A stretch of DNA of 64,000 bases from Tessaracoccus sp. OH4464_COT-324 (GTDB lineage: Bacteria > Actinomycetota > Actinomycetes > Propionibacteriales > Propionibacteriaceae). The notes beneath the pieces were generated by a model. The model did not search any database and was not told where the DNA came from. It was given only the letters and a program-made list of their open reading frames with translations. A program made the translations under genes and the position numbers. Below, in pieces: positions 27,288-37,520 of the stretch; positions within the stretch are counted from its first letter, which is position 1; the number at the start of each line of letters is the position of its first letter. Location: positions 152,795 to 216,794 of the forward strand of contig NZ_RQYZ01000002.1 of NCBI RefSeq assembly GCF_003932855.1, read 5' to 3'.

Positions 27288-28298
27288 TCAGCGTCGAGCC
27301 TCATGCCTTCCGACGAGAGCGTCGAGACGCGGGGTATCCGATCGCTGGGCGAGTTCCGGAACCTCCAACGGCTCCGGATGCTCATTGCTCAGCGCACCAA
27401 CGAGCCGCTGCAGTGAGGCGTTCAGGTTCTCCCGATACTTCGACTCGAAGTGCCGCAGCGCACTGACCTTGCCCGAGAGAATGCCCTGCTCGCGCTCCAG
27501 TTCCGCGAAGAGTTCGTTGCGCTTAGCCTTGACCTCCGAATCCAGGCGGGCCGCACGGGACTCCGCCTCGCCCGTGAGTTGCTCAGCGTTGACCCGAGCC
27601 TCGGATTCGATCCGCTCCGCCCGGGTCCGAGCGTCAGTCTTGATCTCGGTGGCGCGCTGTTCCGCGTCCGCCAACTTACGGGAAGCTTCAATCTCAGCTT
27701 CCGAGACAAGCGTGGAAGCCTGTTCGGTAGCCATCTGCAGCAGCCGAGTAACAGCAGGCGCCGCGTCCTCTGCGGCATGCACGGTGAGCGACTGCGACGG
27801 GCTACCGAACTGGTGCGTCACCCGCTCGGTACGCATCCGTTCGAGTTCGGAGCGAGTCTGCTCCAGTTGAGCCCTCAACTGATCGCCCTGCGATTCCAAC
27901 TGGCTACGCTGGTTCATCAAATCGTTGTTGGCCGCCTGCAGCCGACGGACCTCGTCGCCCGCGTCGCTCATCTGGGCCATGGTGGTCGTCGCATTGCGCG
28001 CCTCGTCGACCTCCTTCTTCAGCCGAGCGATCTCAGCGCGAAGCGACGAGACCTCCCGATCCTTGGCAGCCAACTGCTGCCTGGACTCCGCAAGCTCCGC
28101 TGAGTGGTCCTTGCCGGGGTGGGCGGCGGCGGCAGCCTCGATCTCTCGACGAAGCAGGTCGTTCGACTTCTCGAAGTGTTCGAAGCTCTCCTCCACCTTG
28201 TCGATGAAGGTGTCCACGTCGGCAACCGCGTAGCCGGTCTCGCGTGGACGTGCCATACGGAACCGGATGCGACGCACATCTTCAAGGGTGAGGCTCAT
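27288..28298 (-). CDS. divIVA: DivIVA/Wag31-family polar growth and division protein
   Basis: A 336-residue protein starting MSLTLEDVRRIRFRMARPRE, close to the DivIVA membrane-binding N terminus, with YAVADVDTFIDKVEESFE. The rest is almost all coiled coil (Glu, Arg, Ala and Gln heptads from about 40 to 300). In actinomycetes DivIVA/Wag31 marks cell poles and directs peptidoglycan synthesis. It ends the dcw cluster, 92 bases after yggT. Confidence 0.92.
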   Translation of the reverse strand: MSLTLEDVRRIRFRMARPRETGYAVADVDTFIDKVEESFEHFEKSNDLLRREIEAAAAAHPGKDHSAELAESRQQLAAKDREVSSLRAEIARLKKEVDEARNATTTMAQMSDAGDEVRRLQAANNDLMNQRSQLESQGDQLRAQLEQTRSELERMRTERVTHQFGSPSQSLTVHAAEDAAPAVTRLLQMATEQASTLVSEAEIEASRKLADAEQRATEIKTDARTRAERIESEARVNAEQLTGEAESRAARLDSEVKAKRNELFAELEREQGILSGKVSALRHFESKYRENLNASLQRLVGALSNEHPEPLEVPELAQRSDTPRLDALVGRHEARR

Positions 28299-28390
28299 AT
28301 GCGCTCCAAACTCTCTAGAAATGGACTAACCAACAAGTTACCCTACAGGAAACCACTCCCTCCAAGGTACCCGCTTGGCACATCCGACGC

Positions 28391-28681
28391 CTAGAAGAAG
28401 ATGAGGCGGACCACCACTTGCAGCAGTTGGAGAGCAAAAATGAGAACCAGCGGCGAAAAATCGAGCGCCGCCGCTCCCAACCGAACAGGAGGCACGACCC
28501 TGGAAATCAGCTTCAACGGTGGGTCGGTCAGCGTGTAGAGCACCTCGGCCAGCACGAGCAACACACCACGCGGGGTCCATCCCGGCACGACAGCTGGCAC
28601 GAACGACAACACCACTCTGCCGAGCAATACCCAGAAGTAGATGTTGATGGCCCACCAAAGGATCAACCCGATCACGCTCAA
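28391..28681 (-). CDS. YggT-family membrane protein
   Basis: A 96-residue protein with two membrane segments (about residues 4-26 and 70-94) joined by TDPPLKLISRVVPPVRLG, the YggT signature. It lies between sepF and divIVA, as in most actinomycete and other Gram-positive dcw clusters. It starts at TTG 28681 (GAGG upstream), 8 bases after sepF; GTG 28675 is an alternative. Its precise role in division or envelope homeostasis is unknown. Confidence 0.88.
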   Translation of the reverse strand: MSVIGLILWWAINIYFWVLLGRVVLSFVPAVVPGWTPRGVLLVLAEVLYTLTDPPLKLISRVVPPVRLGAAALDFSPLVLIFALQLLQVVVRLIFF

Positions 28682-28688
28682 CTCTGCC

Positions 28689-29171
28689 TCAGCTCTGGTT
28701 GAAGAATCCGCCCGAGGAGATGCGCTCCCGGTCCTCCGGGCCCACCACCAATCCGTTCGGGCACAGGAGGAACACCTTGTTAGCGACTCGCTCGATGTTG
28801 CCTCGAAGGCCGAAGATTAGCCCGGCCGCGAAGTCAACAAGCCGCTTGTCATCGCCGTCTTCCATGTCGGACAGGTTCATGATTACAGGAACGCCCTGGC
28901 GGAAGTTCTCGCCAATCATGCGCGCCTCGTTGTACGACCTCGGACGCACGCTGACGATACGGCTCAAGTCGGCCACCTCGGGCTCCTTCTCCTTCGCGAC
29001 AACAGTGCGCGGACGGGTGCGCGCCTCCGGGACAGCAGGCAGTTCCTCAACGACCGACTCCTCCTCAATGTAGTCGTCGCCGGTGAGCTCCTCTTCAAGC
29101 TGGCTCGGATCCCTATCGTAGCGGCCGTCGTCAACGAGACCGATCCAAGCAGCGATGTTGCGTAGGCCCAC
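28689..29171 (-). CDS. sepF: Cell-division protein SepF
   Basis: A 160-residue protein. A short N-terminal membrane-binding helix (GLRNIAAWIGLVDDGRYD), an acidic linker, and a C-terminal FtsZ-binding domain (DLSRIVSVRPRSYNEARMIGE, VIMNLSDMEDGDDKRLVDFAAGL). In actinomycetes without FtsA, SepF is the FtsZ membrane anchor. It starts at GTG 29171 behind CAGGAGGCG. Confidence 0.94.
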   Translation of the reverse strand: MGLRNIAAWIGLVDDGRYDRDPSQLEEELTGDDYIEEESVVEELPAVPEARTRPRTVVAKEKEPEVADLSRIVSVRPRSYNEARMIGENFRQGVPVIMNLSDMEDGDDKRLVDFAAGLIFGLRGNIERVANKVFLLCPNGLVVGPEDRERISSGGFFNQS

Positions 29172-29272
29172 TGTCGCCTCCTGAAAAATTGCTTACTCGT
29201 AGAAGGCTAGCGCGTCATACCCGTGCTACTGGAAACGACGCGCTGTTGAGGCTACTCAAACTTGATCGAACC

Positions 29273-30406
29273 CTATTTCATGAAATCGGGCACGTCGAGA
29301 TCGTCATCCGAAAAAGTCGGCTGCGGCCTGGGTTGCGGAGGCGGCGACATCGGCTGTTTGGGTTGAACCGGTTGCTGAGGTGCAACCATCTGAGCAGCGG
29401 AAGCCGACGGGGTTGGCCGAGTCTGCGGGGGTCGAGCAGCCGCGGGGCGCTTCACGGGCGCGGAATCAAAGCCAGCGGCGATCACGGTCACCCGAACCTC
29501 ATCCCCGAGTGCATCATCAATCACCGTGCCGAAAATGATGTTGGCTTCGTCATGCGCCGCAGCCTCGATGAGCTGGGCGGCGGCCGACACCTCGAACAAG
29601 CCCAGATCCGAACCGCCCGCGATGGAAAGCAGGACCCCGTGAGCCCCATCGATGCTGGCCTCAAGCAGCGGTGAACTGATCGCCATCTCAGCCGCAGCCC
29701 GGGCCCGATCCTCACCACGCGCCGAGCCGATGCCCATCAATGCGGATCCCGCCTGGCTCATCACCGACTTGACGTCCGCGAAGTCCAGATTGATCAGCCC
29801 CGGGGTGGTGATCAGGTCCGTAATCCCCGACACGCCCTGCATGAGCACCTGGTCAGCTGACTTAAAAGCGTCCAGGATGGCAACCTGGTGGTCCGTCATC
29901 TGGAGCAGCTTATCGTTGGGGATCACGATCAGCGTGTCCACCTCGTCGCGCAGCGCCTCAATTCCCGAATCCGCCTGCATCGCCCGGCGCCGTCCCTCGA
30001 ACGAGAACGGCCTGGTCACGACCCCAATGGTGAGCGCGCCCAACGAACGAGCGATCTTGGCGACGATCGGCGCGCCCCCTGTGCCAGTGCCGCCGCCCTC
30101 GCCCGCAGTGACGAAAACCATGTCGGCTCCCTTGAGCGCTTCCTCAATGTCCTCGGCATGGTCCTCCGCCGCCTGCCGCCCCTTCGCCGGGTCGGCTCCT
30201 GCGCCTAGACCGCGGGTGAGATCCCGGCCGATATCGAGCTTCACATCGGCATCGCTCATGACCAGCGCCTGGGCGTCGGTGTTCACGGCGATGAACTCCA
30301 CCCCACGCAAGCCCGCCTCAATCATGCGGTTGACCGCGTTGACGCCACCGCCGCCAACGCCCACAACCTTGATCACCGCCAAGTAATTCTGGGATGCGCT
30401 TGCCAT
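29273..30406 (-). CDS. ftsZ: Cell-division GTPase FtsZ
   Basis: A 377-residue tubulin homologue: [13 protein letters not shown], the tubulin signature [12 protein letters not shown], and the T7 loop region [15 protein letters not shown] Pro/Gln-rich linker (about residues 325-365) ends in the conserved tail [11 protein letters not shown], which binds SepF and other partners. It starts at ATG 30406 with GGAAGGCGG upstream. About 120 noncoding bases separate it from ftsQ. Confidence 0.98.
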   Translation of the reverse strand: MASASQNYLAVIKVVGVGGGGVNAVNRMIEAGLRGVEFIAVNTDAQALVMSDADVKLDIGRDLTRGLGAGADPAKGRQAAEDHAEDIEEALKGADMVFVTAGEGGGTGTGGAPIVAKIARSLGALTIGVVTRPFSFEGRRRAMQADSGIEALRDEVDTLIVIPNDKLLQMTDHQVAILDAFKSADQVLMQGVSGITDLITTPGLINLDFADVKSVMSQAGSALMGIGSARGEDRARAAAEMAISSPLLEASIDGAHGVLLSIAGGSDLGLFEVSAAAQLIEAAAHDEANIIFGTVIDDALGDEVRVTVIAAGFDSAPVKRPAAARPPQTRPTPSASAAQMVAPQQPVQPKQPMSPPPQPRPQPTFSDDDLDVPDFMK

Positions 30407-30526
30407 TGTCCGCCTTCCGGCCCGGGAAACCTATGGAACGAAGGCTATGGACAATCGGGCTCACAGTCCAACGAACAACGCGAAAAGAGCCAAACTGGCC
30501 TCAAGTGGTGGTTTAAGGTTTGCCGC

Positions 30527-31249
30527 TCATCTGCCGCGTGTCGTCGGATGAGTAGGCGCCGAAACGTCGTAAACGCTCGCGCTGACCTTGAGCAGGCCGC
30601 TCAGCACCTCCGCTTTCAGCACGCCATCGTCGGCGCTGCCCCAGATGACTCTCCGATCCCCCTGGAGCTCGAACTCAATGCGATCCACAGACCTGGCTTC
30701 CAGGAACCGCAGATCAGAACGAACCTCCTGAGGCAGCTGTCCGACAGCCCGCGCCACCTCGACCAGCAGCCGGGCGTCGCTAACATCGGTGCGTGCCTCG
30801 GGCAACAGCCCGGAGCGGGCCTGGCCCGTGCGAAATACCAGCCCCTCGGAATCAACCCAGGAATAGCTGTCGCCCACCGGAAGCTGAAAAACCGGTTCCC
30901 GTTCGGTGAGCAGGATGCGAACCGTGTTCGGGTAATCCGTGAGAACAACCACATCACGCAGATCCTGCAGCAGCTTCAGCCTCTCCTCAACGGCTCTGGT
31001 GTCGAGCAGCGCCAGCGGGGTCCCGAGCGGGACCTCGGCCTGGGCCAGGATCTCCTGCTCCTCAAGAAGAACAGCGCCCTCGACGCTCACCTGCTCCGCC
31101 GCCAGGACACTCGAAAAGAAGAACAACCAAACCACGACGGCGGCGGCTGAGACGAACCCGCCCACCGCTCCGCCCAGGATCCACCTGCGACGGCGCTTCT
31201 TGGCCCGCTCGTCGCGGAAAGTGGCGACGAACTCCTCAGGCGTCTGCAC
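30527..31249 (-). CDS. ftsQ: Cell-division protein FtsQ
   Basis: A 240-residue bitopic protein: a basic cytoplasmic N terminus (KKRRRR), one membrane helix (about 24-48), a POTRA domain starting AAEQVSVEGAVLLEEQEIL, and an FtsQ domain (TEREPVFQLPVGDSYSWVDSEG split over the region). It recruits and controls FtsL, FtsB and septal synthesis. It overlaps the end of murC by 14 bases. Confidence 0.93.
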   Translation of the reverse strand: MQTPEEFVATFRDERAKKRRRRWILGGAVGGFVSAAAVVVWLFFFSSVLAAEQVSVEGAVLLEEQEILAQAEVPLGTPLALLDTRAVEERLKLLQDLRDVVVLTDYPNTVRILLTEREPVFQLPVGDSYSWVDSEGLVFRTGQARSGLLPEARTDVSDARLLVEVARAVGQLPQEVRSDLRFLEARSVDRIEFELQGDRRVIWGSADDGVLKAEVLSGLLKVSASVYDVSAPTHPTTRGR

Positions 31250-32678
31250 GCTGCTCCAGCAGCTTCGCCAGCAGCGGACCGACGATGGTCACGTCACCGC
31301 AGCCCAGCGTGATGATGAGATCCCCCGGTCGCGCCAACTCGTTCAGCGCGGCCGGCAGATCATACTTATCCTCGACGTAGTGCACCTCCCGCGCACCGTG
31401 CCGCTTAGCCGCATCAACCACCAGTTCGCCGGTAACTCCGGGCACCGGATCCTCCCGGGCGCCGTCCACGTCGTTCACAACGACGACATCAGCCAGCGTC
31501 AGCACCTCCCCGAACTCCTCCGTGAAGTCGAGCGTGCGCGAGTACAGATGCGGTTGGAAGCAGGCGACGAGCCGCCCCGCCAACCCGGTCGCCGCGTTCC
31601 CGGCCTCGGTGGCCCGGCGAGCGGCCGACAGCGCGGCCCGAATCTCCGTCGGGTGGTGAGCGTAGTCGTCATAGACGCGGATGCCCGCCGTATCGGTGAT
31701 CAACTGGAATCTGCGCAGCGTGCCCACGAACTCCCCGAGCGCCGTCAGCAGCCGCCCGTGCTCGTGGCCCAGCGCGCGCCCAACGGCGTAGGCCGCACAC
31801 GCGTTGGCTAGGTTGTGGTTGCCCGGTACCTGCAGTCGGAGGGCGCCGGACTCGTCGCCATAGCTCAGCACCGCCTCAACCCCACCCGGTGTCGGGCGCA
31901 CCGCCGAGAACCGCACGGCGGCCGCCGCGCTCTCGCCATAGGTGATGACCTTCCGGTTCTCCGCGATCAGCCGCTCGGCCAGCACGCGCGCGCCCTCATC
32001 GTCGATGTTGATCACCACGGTCTCCACCTGGGGCTGCGTGGCGAATCGGTAGAAACCCTCCGCGTAGGCCTGCGGGCTACCCCAGTTCACCAGGTGGTCC
32101 GCCTCGATGTTGGTGATCACCGCCACTTTGGTGGGATACTGCAGGAAAGAGGCGTCCGACTCGTCAGCCTCGACCACGAAGGCCCGACCCTCGCCGATCG
32201 CCGAACTAACGCCCGTCGTCGAGAGCGCACCGCCGATCACATAGCTGGGGTCCAGCCCCGCCGCCCCCAGCATCACCGCAGTCATCGCCGTGGTGGTGGT
32301 CTTGCCGTGCGTGCCGGCTACGGCCACACCGTCGCGGCCCAGCATCAGAGCGGCGAGCGCAGCCGACCGGTGCCAGACCCGTAGCCCGCGCCTGCGCGCC
32401 TCGGCCAACTCGACGTTCGTCTCCCGCACCGCCGACGAAATCACCACCGTCTCCACGTCATCGGCCAGCTGATCCGCATTGTGGCCGACATAGACCCTGA
32501 CCCCGGCCTCCGCCAGCGAACGCAACGCGCGTGAATCGCTCTGATCCGACCCGCTGGTGCGCACTCCGAGCTGGGCGTACAGTCGCGCAACACCGCTCAT
32601 CCCAGAACCACCCGCAGCAATAAAGTGCACTGGGCCTACCTCGACGGCGGGCGCAACCTCGATCGGAGTTAGCAACAT
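31236..32678 (-). CDS. murC: UDP-N-acetylmuramate--L-alanine ligase
   Basis: A 480-residue Mur ligase. The N-terminal Rossmann part (VGPVHFIAAGGSGMSGVARLY) binds the UDP-sugar, AGTHGKTTTTAMTAVM is the ATP-binding loop, and YDDYAHHPTEIRAAL marks the C-terminal domain. It adds L-Ala to UDP-MurNAc. It starts seven bases after murG. The usual murB and ddl genes do not follow it. Confidence 0.97.
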   Translation of the reverse strand: MLLTPIEVAPAVEVGPVHFIAAGGSGMSGVARLYAQLGVRTSGSDQSDSRALRSLAEAGVRVYVGHNADQLADDVETVVISSAVRETNVELAEARRRGLRVWHRSAALAALMLGRDGVAVAGTHGKTTTTAMTAVMLGAAGLDPSYVIGGALSTTGVSSAIGEGRAFVVEADESDASFLQYPTKVAVITNIEADHLVNWGSPQAYAEGFYRFATQPQVETVVINIDDEGARVLAERLIAENRKVITYGESAAAAVRFSAVRPTPGGVEAVLSYGDESGALRLQVPGNHNLANACAAYAVGRALGHEHGRLLTALGEFVGTLRRFQLITDTAGIRVYDDYAHHPTEIRAALSAARRATEAGNAATGLAGRLVACFQPHLYSRTLDFTEEFGEVLTLADVVVVNDVDGAREDPVPGVTGELVVDAAKRHGAREVHYVEDKYDLPAALNELARPGDLIITLGCGDVTIVGPLLAKLLEQRADA

Positions 32679-32684
32679 CGGTGT

Positions 32685-33761
32685 TCATCCTTTCCTGGCG
32701 ATATCGTAAACAGCGCGCGCCAGAACCTCGGCCGCGTCGCTGGGGTAAAAGTCACGCGCGATCTGCGCCATCTCACCCAACCGATCCCCCTCGAACAACT
32801 CCAGGACCTGAGCACCCAGCGTCCCCTCGTCCAGCCTGTTCTCTTCCAGCAGCACGCCACCGCCTGCGGCGACCAACGCTGCCGCGTTCCTGCCCTGCTC
32901 CCCATTACCCCACGGAAGCGGGATGAAGATCACGGGCAGGCCACTGACCGCCGTCTCCATAACCGTGCCCGCGCCCGCACGCCCCACCATCAGGTCGGCA
33001 GCCTGGTACGCACGCGACATGTCATCCACGTAGGCCACCGGAACGTAAGCCACACCGCCCCGAGTGACCACCGGATCATCGGCATAGTTCTTCGGTCCGA
33101 GCACATGCAAAATCTGGATTCCTGCGTCGAGCAACGCGTCACGAGCACCAATCACCGCGCGGTTCACCGCCAATGCTCCCTGCGACCCGCCGCTGACGAG
33201 CAGCGTCCTGCGCCGCGGATCCAGCCCGAAGCTCTCCCGTGCCTCCTCCGGGGTATGACTGGGCCTCGTGATACTGCGGTTCATGGGCATCCCGATCACC
33301 TGCGGGTTGCCTCGCATCGGGGTGTCGAACGTCGTCGCCACATATCGCGCGAACCGCGCCCCGATCTTGTTCGCGATCCCCGGGATGTTGTTGGCCTCGT
33401 GCACAACCACCGGCACCTTCGCCGCCCGGGCCGCCAGGTAAACCGGGATCGACACATATCCGCCGAAACCCACCACGACATCGGCGTTATAGCGCCGCAG
33501 TATGCGCAGCGACTGCCGAACTGCTCTGCTGAGGCGAACCGGCAGTCTCGCCAGATCCAGGTTGACGGTTCGGGGCAGCGGAACCGGTTCGATCAGTTCC
33601 AGCTTCAATCCTGCCTTGGGAATCACCTCGGTTTCGAGGCCCTTAGCGGTGCCCACCGCCACGAGACGCTGCACGCCGAGTTCCTCCAACACCTGAGCCG
33701 TAGCGATCAGCGGTGATGTGTGGCCAGCCGTGCCACCGCCCGCGAGAACCACGCTCGTCAT
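32685..33761 (-). CDS. murG: UDP-GlcNAc:undecaprenyl-PP-MurNAc-pentapeptide GlcNAc transferase
   Basis: A 358-residue GT-B glycosyltransferase making lipid II on the inner membrane face. It has VVLAGGGTAGHTSPLIATA, VVVGFGGYVSIPV, VVHEANNIPGIANK, LLVSGGSQGA and the C-terminal LMVGRAGAGTVMETAVSGLP and PLPWGNGEQGRNA segments. It overlaps ftsW by four bases (ATGA). Confidence 0.97.
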   Translation of the reverse strand: MTSVVLAGGGTAGHTSPLIATAQVLEELGVQRLVAVGTAKGLETEVIPKAGLKLELIEPVPLPRTVNLDLARLPVRLSRAVRQSLRILRRYNADVVVGFGGYVSIPVYLAARAAKVPVVVHEANNIPGIANKIGARFARYVATTFDTPMRGNPQVIGMPMNRSITRPSHTPEEARESFGLDPRRRTLLVSGGSQGALAVNRAVIGARDALLDAGIQILHVLGPKNYADDPVVTRGGVAYVPVAYVDDMSRAYQAADLMVGRAGAGTVMETAVSGLPVIFIPLPWGNGEQGRNAAALVAAGGGVLLEENRLDEGTLGAQVLELFEGDRLGEMAQIARDFYPSDAAEVLARAVYDIARKG

Positions 33762-35002
33762 GAGTCTCCTTTCGTCGCGGCCATCACACTCGTCATGCGA
33801 CGACGCAGCGTCCGCTTCGCCCTGCGCTTCGCCTCCAGGTGCTTGCGCATATCCGGTGTATTTCTAGCACAGGAAATCAGCACACCGACCGCCATCATGC
33901 TGGCCAACAGCGACGACCCGCCGTACGACATGAACGGCAGCGGAACTCCGAGCACCGGCAGCAGGTTCATCACCACGAAAATATTCACCGCCGCCTGCAC
34001 GATCATCCAACCGGTGATGCTTGCAGCAGTTATCTGGCAGAAAAGCGAGTCCGAACGCATCGCGATCAGCATCCCGGCGAAACCGAAGACGGCGAAAGCC
34101 AACAGCACCGCCAGCGAGCCGAACAACCCCAGTTCCTCCCCGATCACCGCGAAGATGTAGTCCGTGTGTGGCCCGGTCTGCAACCCACCCCATTTCTGTC
34201 GGCTCGCGCCCAAACCGACGCCCCACACGCCCCCGGAAGACAGCGCGTAGAGCGCCGACATGGGCTGCGAGGCCAAATCGGGGTTGCTGTCGGGGTTGAG
34301 GAAGATCGCGATCCGGGCAGATCGGTTGTCCGAGCCGAAGACCAGCAACGCCATCAACCCCAGCCCCAACGCGGCCGCCGGAGCGAGGATGCGCATCGGC
34401 GTGCCGATGAACCACATGATCAGCCCGGCGATGGTCGCCATGATCAGCCCGGTGCCCACGTCGCGCCCGGCCAGGATCAGAAAGAAGAGGATGAGCGCCA
34501 TCGGGGCGAGCGGGATCAACAACGCCCAAGGCTTGTTGAGCGTGCGACTGCGTCTGTGCAGGAGCGCGGCCGCGAACACGATCAACCCAAGCTTCGCGAA
34601 CTCCGAAGGCTGAATGCTGATCGGCCCGAAGGTGAGCCAGTTGCGGTTGCCGAACCGGTCGTCTCCCACCACAAGTACCGCTGTCAACAGCACAGCCGAC
34701 AGTACCCAGGCCGCCCAGCCCAGCTTCACGTAGGTCTCCGCGCTCAACCTGGCCAACACCCAGGCCGCCAACAGCGCGACCGCCAGAATCAGGGCCTGCC
34801 GCACGACGAAGTAGTACGGGCTCAGCTTCCAGTATTCGGCCACCACCGAGGACGAGGACAACACCATCAGCGTCCCGAGGGAGACCAGGAAAGCCACACT
34901 CGCGATCACCAGATAGAGCGGCGTCGTCGGCGCCGCGATCAGCGCGCGGAACTGGCTGCGGTTGGAAGCGTGCACCGGGGAAGCCTGCTTAGCCATTTCC
35001 AA
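33758..35002 (-). CDS. ftsW: Septal SEDS peptidoglycan polymerase FtsW
   Basis: A 414-residue SEDS protein with about ten membrane segments. Conserved pieces are GPISIQPSEFAKLGLIVF, the large loop PMSALYALSSGGVWGVGLGASRQKWG, DYIFAVIGEELGL and PLPFMSYGGSSLLASM near the C terminus. It polymerises lipid II at the septum with FtsI. It is followed by murG with a 4-base overlap and starts five bases after murD. Confidence 0.96.
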   Translation of the reverse strand: MEMAKQASPVHASNRSQFRALIAAPTTPLYLVIASVAFLVSLGTLMVLSSSSVVAEYWKLSPYYFVVRQALILAVALLAAWVLARLSAETYVKLGWAAWVLSAVLLTAVLVVGDDRFGNRNWLTFGPISIQPSEFAKLGLIVFAAALLHRRSRTLNKPWALLIPLAPMALILFFLILAGRDVGTGLIMATIAGLIMWFIGTPMRILAPAAALGLGLMALLVFGSDNRSARIAIFLNPDSNPDLASQPMSALYALSSGGVWGVGLGASRQKWGGLQTGPHTDYIFAVIGEELGLFGSLAVLLAFAVFGFAGMLIAMRSDSLFCQITAASITGWMIVQAAVNIFVVMNLLPVLGVPLPFMSYGGSSLLASMMAVGVLISCARNTPDMRKHLEAKRRAKRTLRRRMTSVMAATKGDS

Positions 35003-35007
35003 CCGTC

Positions 35008-36453
35008 CTAACCTTGATCCAGGTAGCCTTTCACCGACTGGGCGAAGGCGTCTCCCCTGGCCGCGTAACCCGTGAACATGTCCAGTGAGGCACCTCCCGG
35101 GGACAGCAGCACCACGTCGCCGGAGCGGGCCAACGACCCGGCCAGGCTTACCGCCTCGTCCATCACCCCAGTGTCAGCCGAATCCAGCACATGAACCGGC
35201 ACCTCAGGCGCGTGTCGTCGAAGTGCTTCAGCTATCACCGCCCGATCCACGCCAAAGAGCACCGCAGCCCTCAGCCGGGCCGCGTGCTTGGCCACCAGGT
35301 CATCAAAGCTCGTACCCTTGGTTTGCCCACCGGCAAGCCAGACGATCGATTCGAAGGCCCGCAGGGCCGAATCCGCCGCGTGCGGGTTGGTGGCCTTGGA
35401 ATCGTCCACCCAGGTGATTCCCTCGGCCTCGGCCACCAGTTGAATCCGGTGTCCGGCCAGCTCCAACTGCTGCAGCCCCTGGGCGACAGACTGCGGCCTC
35501 ACACCCAAGCTACGCGCCAAAGCTGCGGCGGCGAGCGCATTAGCCACGTTGTGCGGAGCGAAGGGTTGCACGTCGCTCACCTTCGCCAATTCGAGCGCGG
35601 ACGTGGCACGCTGCTGAACGAAGGCTCGATCCACCAGCAGATCGTCCACGACCCCCATCATCGAACGCGCGGGCACGCCAAGCGTGAAGCCGATGGCGCG
35701 CGCCCCTTCGGCGACGTTCGCCTCCTCCACCAGCCGCTCCGTGGCCGGTTCGTCGGCGTTGTAGACGCAGGAGTGAGTCACTCGTTCGTAGACGCGCGCC
35801 TTGTCCGCCCGATAACGCTCGAAACCGTCCGGCCCGTCGTACCACTCTAGATGGTCCTCGTGCAGGTTGAGCACCGCCGCGGAGTGCAGGGCCACAGAGT
35901 TGACATAGTGCAGCTGGAAGCTGGACAGTTCCACGACGAACACGTCGTAGTCCTCCTCGTCAAGGATGGCCTCGACGATGGGGCGGCCTATGTTGCCCAC
36001 TTCCGCCACGCGGTAACCGTCGGCGCGCAGGATCGCAGTCAGCATCTGCGTGGTGGTGGTTTTCCCGTTCGTCCCGGTGACGCCCAGCCACGGGCGAGCG
36101 CGGTCGGGTTGCATCATGCGCCAGGCGAGCTCAACCTCGCCCCAGACGGGGATTTCGACGTCGCCGGCGGCCGCGAGCAGCGGGGCATCGGGACGCCAGC
36201 CGGGAGACGTAACGACGAGGTCCGTGCCCTCGGGCAGCCTGCCCGTCGCGCCCGGCCCCGTCACGACGGTGGCCCCCAGCTGTCTGAGCAATTCGGCCTT
36301 GTCCTCGTGCGCCGTCGAGTCGTCGAGCACCGTGACCCGAGCACCCAACTCCAGTAGGCCGTCCGCCGCAGCAAAGCCGGATACTCCGAGCCCGGCCACG
36401 ACCACGCGGACCGAACTCCAATCGGACAGCCGGTTCAACGAGTCAACGTTCAT
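35008..36453 (-). CDS. murD: UDP-N-acetylmuramoyl-L-alanine--D-glutamate ligase
   Basis: A 481-residue Mur ligase: [22 protein letters not shown] at the N terminus, [18 protein letters not shown] for ATP, and [20 protein letters not shown] in the C-terminal domain. It adds D-Glu. The ATG at 36453 overlaps the mraY stop (ATGA) and is preferred to the GTG at 36468. Confidence 0.96.
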   Translation of the reverse strand: MNVDSLNRLSDWSSVRVVVAGLGVSGFAAADGLLELGARVTVLDDSTAHEDKAELLRQLGATVVTGPGATGRLPEGTDLVVTSPGWRPDAPLLAAAGDVEIPVWGEVELAWRMMQPDRARPWLGVTGTNGKTTTTQMLTAILRADGYRVAEVGNIGRPIVEAILDEEDYDVFVVELSSFQLHYVNSVALHSAAVLNLHEDHLEWYDGPDGFERYRADKARVYERVTHSCVYNADEPATERLVEEANVAEGARAIGFTLGVPARSMMGVVDDLLVDRAFVQQRATSALELAKVSDVQPFAPHNVANALAAAALARSLGVRPQSVAQGLQQLELAGHRIQLVAEAEGITWVDDSKATNPHAADSALRAFESIVWLAGGQTKGTSFDDLVAKHAARLRAAVLFGVDRAVIAEALRRHAPEVPVHVLDSADTGVMDEAVSLAGSLARSGDVVLLSPGGASLDMFTGYAARGDAFAQSVKGYLDQG

Positions 36454-37520
36454 TGGCTTACCACCCACTCCGCGTAGAAAACGCCGATGCCGAGCGCGAC
36501 GAAAAGACCGCAGATGATCCAGAATCGGATCACGACGGTCACCTCGTCCCAGCCCTTGAGTTCAAAGTGGTGATGGATGGGCGACATCTTGAAGATTCGC
36601 TTTCCCTTGGTGAGTTTGAAATACCCGACCTGGAGCATCACCGATCCCGCCTCCATCACGAACAAAGCGCCCAGCACTACCGCCAGCAACTCGGTGTGCG
36701 TCATGATCGACAGCCCAGCCAGCGAAGCCCCGATGGCCATCGACCCGGTGTCACCCATGAAGATCTTGGCCGGCTTAGCATTCCACCAGAGGAAACCGAA
36801 ACAGGCCGCCGCCAGCGCGATGGCCACCACCCCGAGGTCGTACGGATCCCGAACCAGGTAGCAGCGCGGGCCCGCCGTGGACGCTCGACCACACCACTGG
36901 TTGAACTGCCAGATGGAAATCAAGGTATAAGCCGCGAACACGAGAGTCGCACACCCGGCGAGCAGACCGTCGAGCCCATCGGTCAGGTTCGTGGCGTTGG
37001 ACCAGGCCGAGATGACGAACGCAAAGAAAAGAATCGCCACGACGGATGGCAGCACCAACCAGCTCAGATCCCGGAGAAAAGAAATGGCGGCGGAGCCGGG
37101 CGTCACGCCACGCGAGTTCGGGAAGTTGAGCACAGCCCAGCCGAAACCCAAACCCACGATCCCCTGGCCGATGAGCTTGCCCCGCGCGGTCAGGCCGAGG
37201 CTGCGCTCGTTCGAGATCTTCGACCAGTCATCCAGGAAGCCAAGCAGGCCCATGGCGCTCATCAGGCCGAGGAGCAGCAGCGCCGACAGGGTCGGTGGGT
37301 TCCACAGGATGAGGTGGCTGACGAAATAGGCCAGGAGCACGGCGGCGACGATCACTAGCCCGCCCATCGTCGGGGTTCCCCGCTTCACCTGGTGCGAGTC
37401 GGGACCGTCCTCGCGAATAAACTGGCCGTACTTCTTTCGAACCAGAAAACGAATCAGCAACGGAGTGCCGCCGAGAGTAAAGACGAGCGATAGGCCCGCA
37501 GCTAGCAAGATGTTGATCAC
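36450..37520 (-). CDS. mraY: Phospho-N-acetylmuramoyl-pentapeptide transferase
   Basis: A 356-residue polytopic enzyme making lipid I. Family motifs: [53 protein letters not shown] and the [13 protein letters not shown] loop. About ten membrane segments are predicted. It overlaps both murF and murD by four bases. Confidence 0.97.
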   Translation of the reverse strand: MINILLAAGLSLVFTLGGTPLLIRFLVRKKYGQFIREDGPDSHQVKRGTPTMGGLVIVAAVLLAYFVSHLILWNPPTLSALLLLGLMSAMGLLGFLDDWSKISNERSLGLTARGKLIGQGIVGLGFGWAVLNFPNSRGVTPGSAAISFLRDLSWLVLPSVVAILFFAFVISAWSNATNLTDGLDGLLAGCATLVFAAYTLISIWQFNQWCGRASTAGPRCYLVRDPYDLGVVAIALAAACFGFLWWNAKPAKIFMGDTGSMAIGASLAGLSIMTHTELLAVVLGALFVMEAGSVMLQVGYFKLTKGKRIFKMSPIHHHFELKGWDEVTVVIRFWIICGLFVALGIGVFYAEWVVSQ

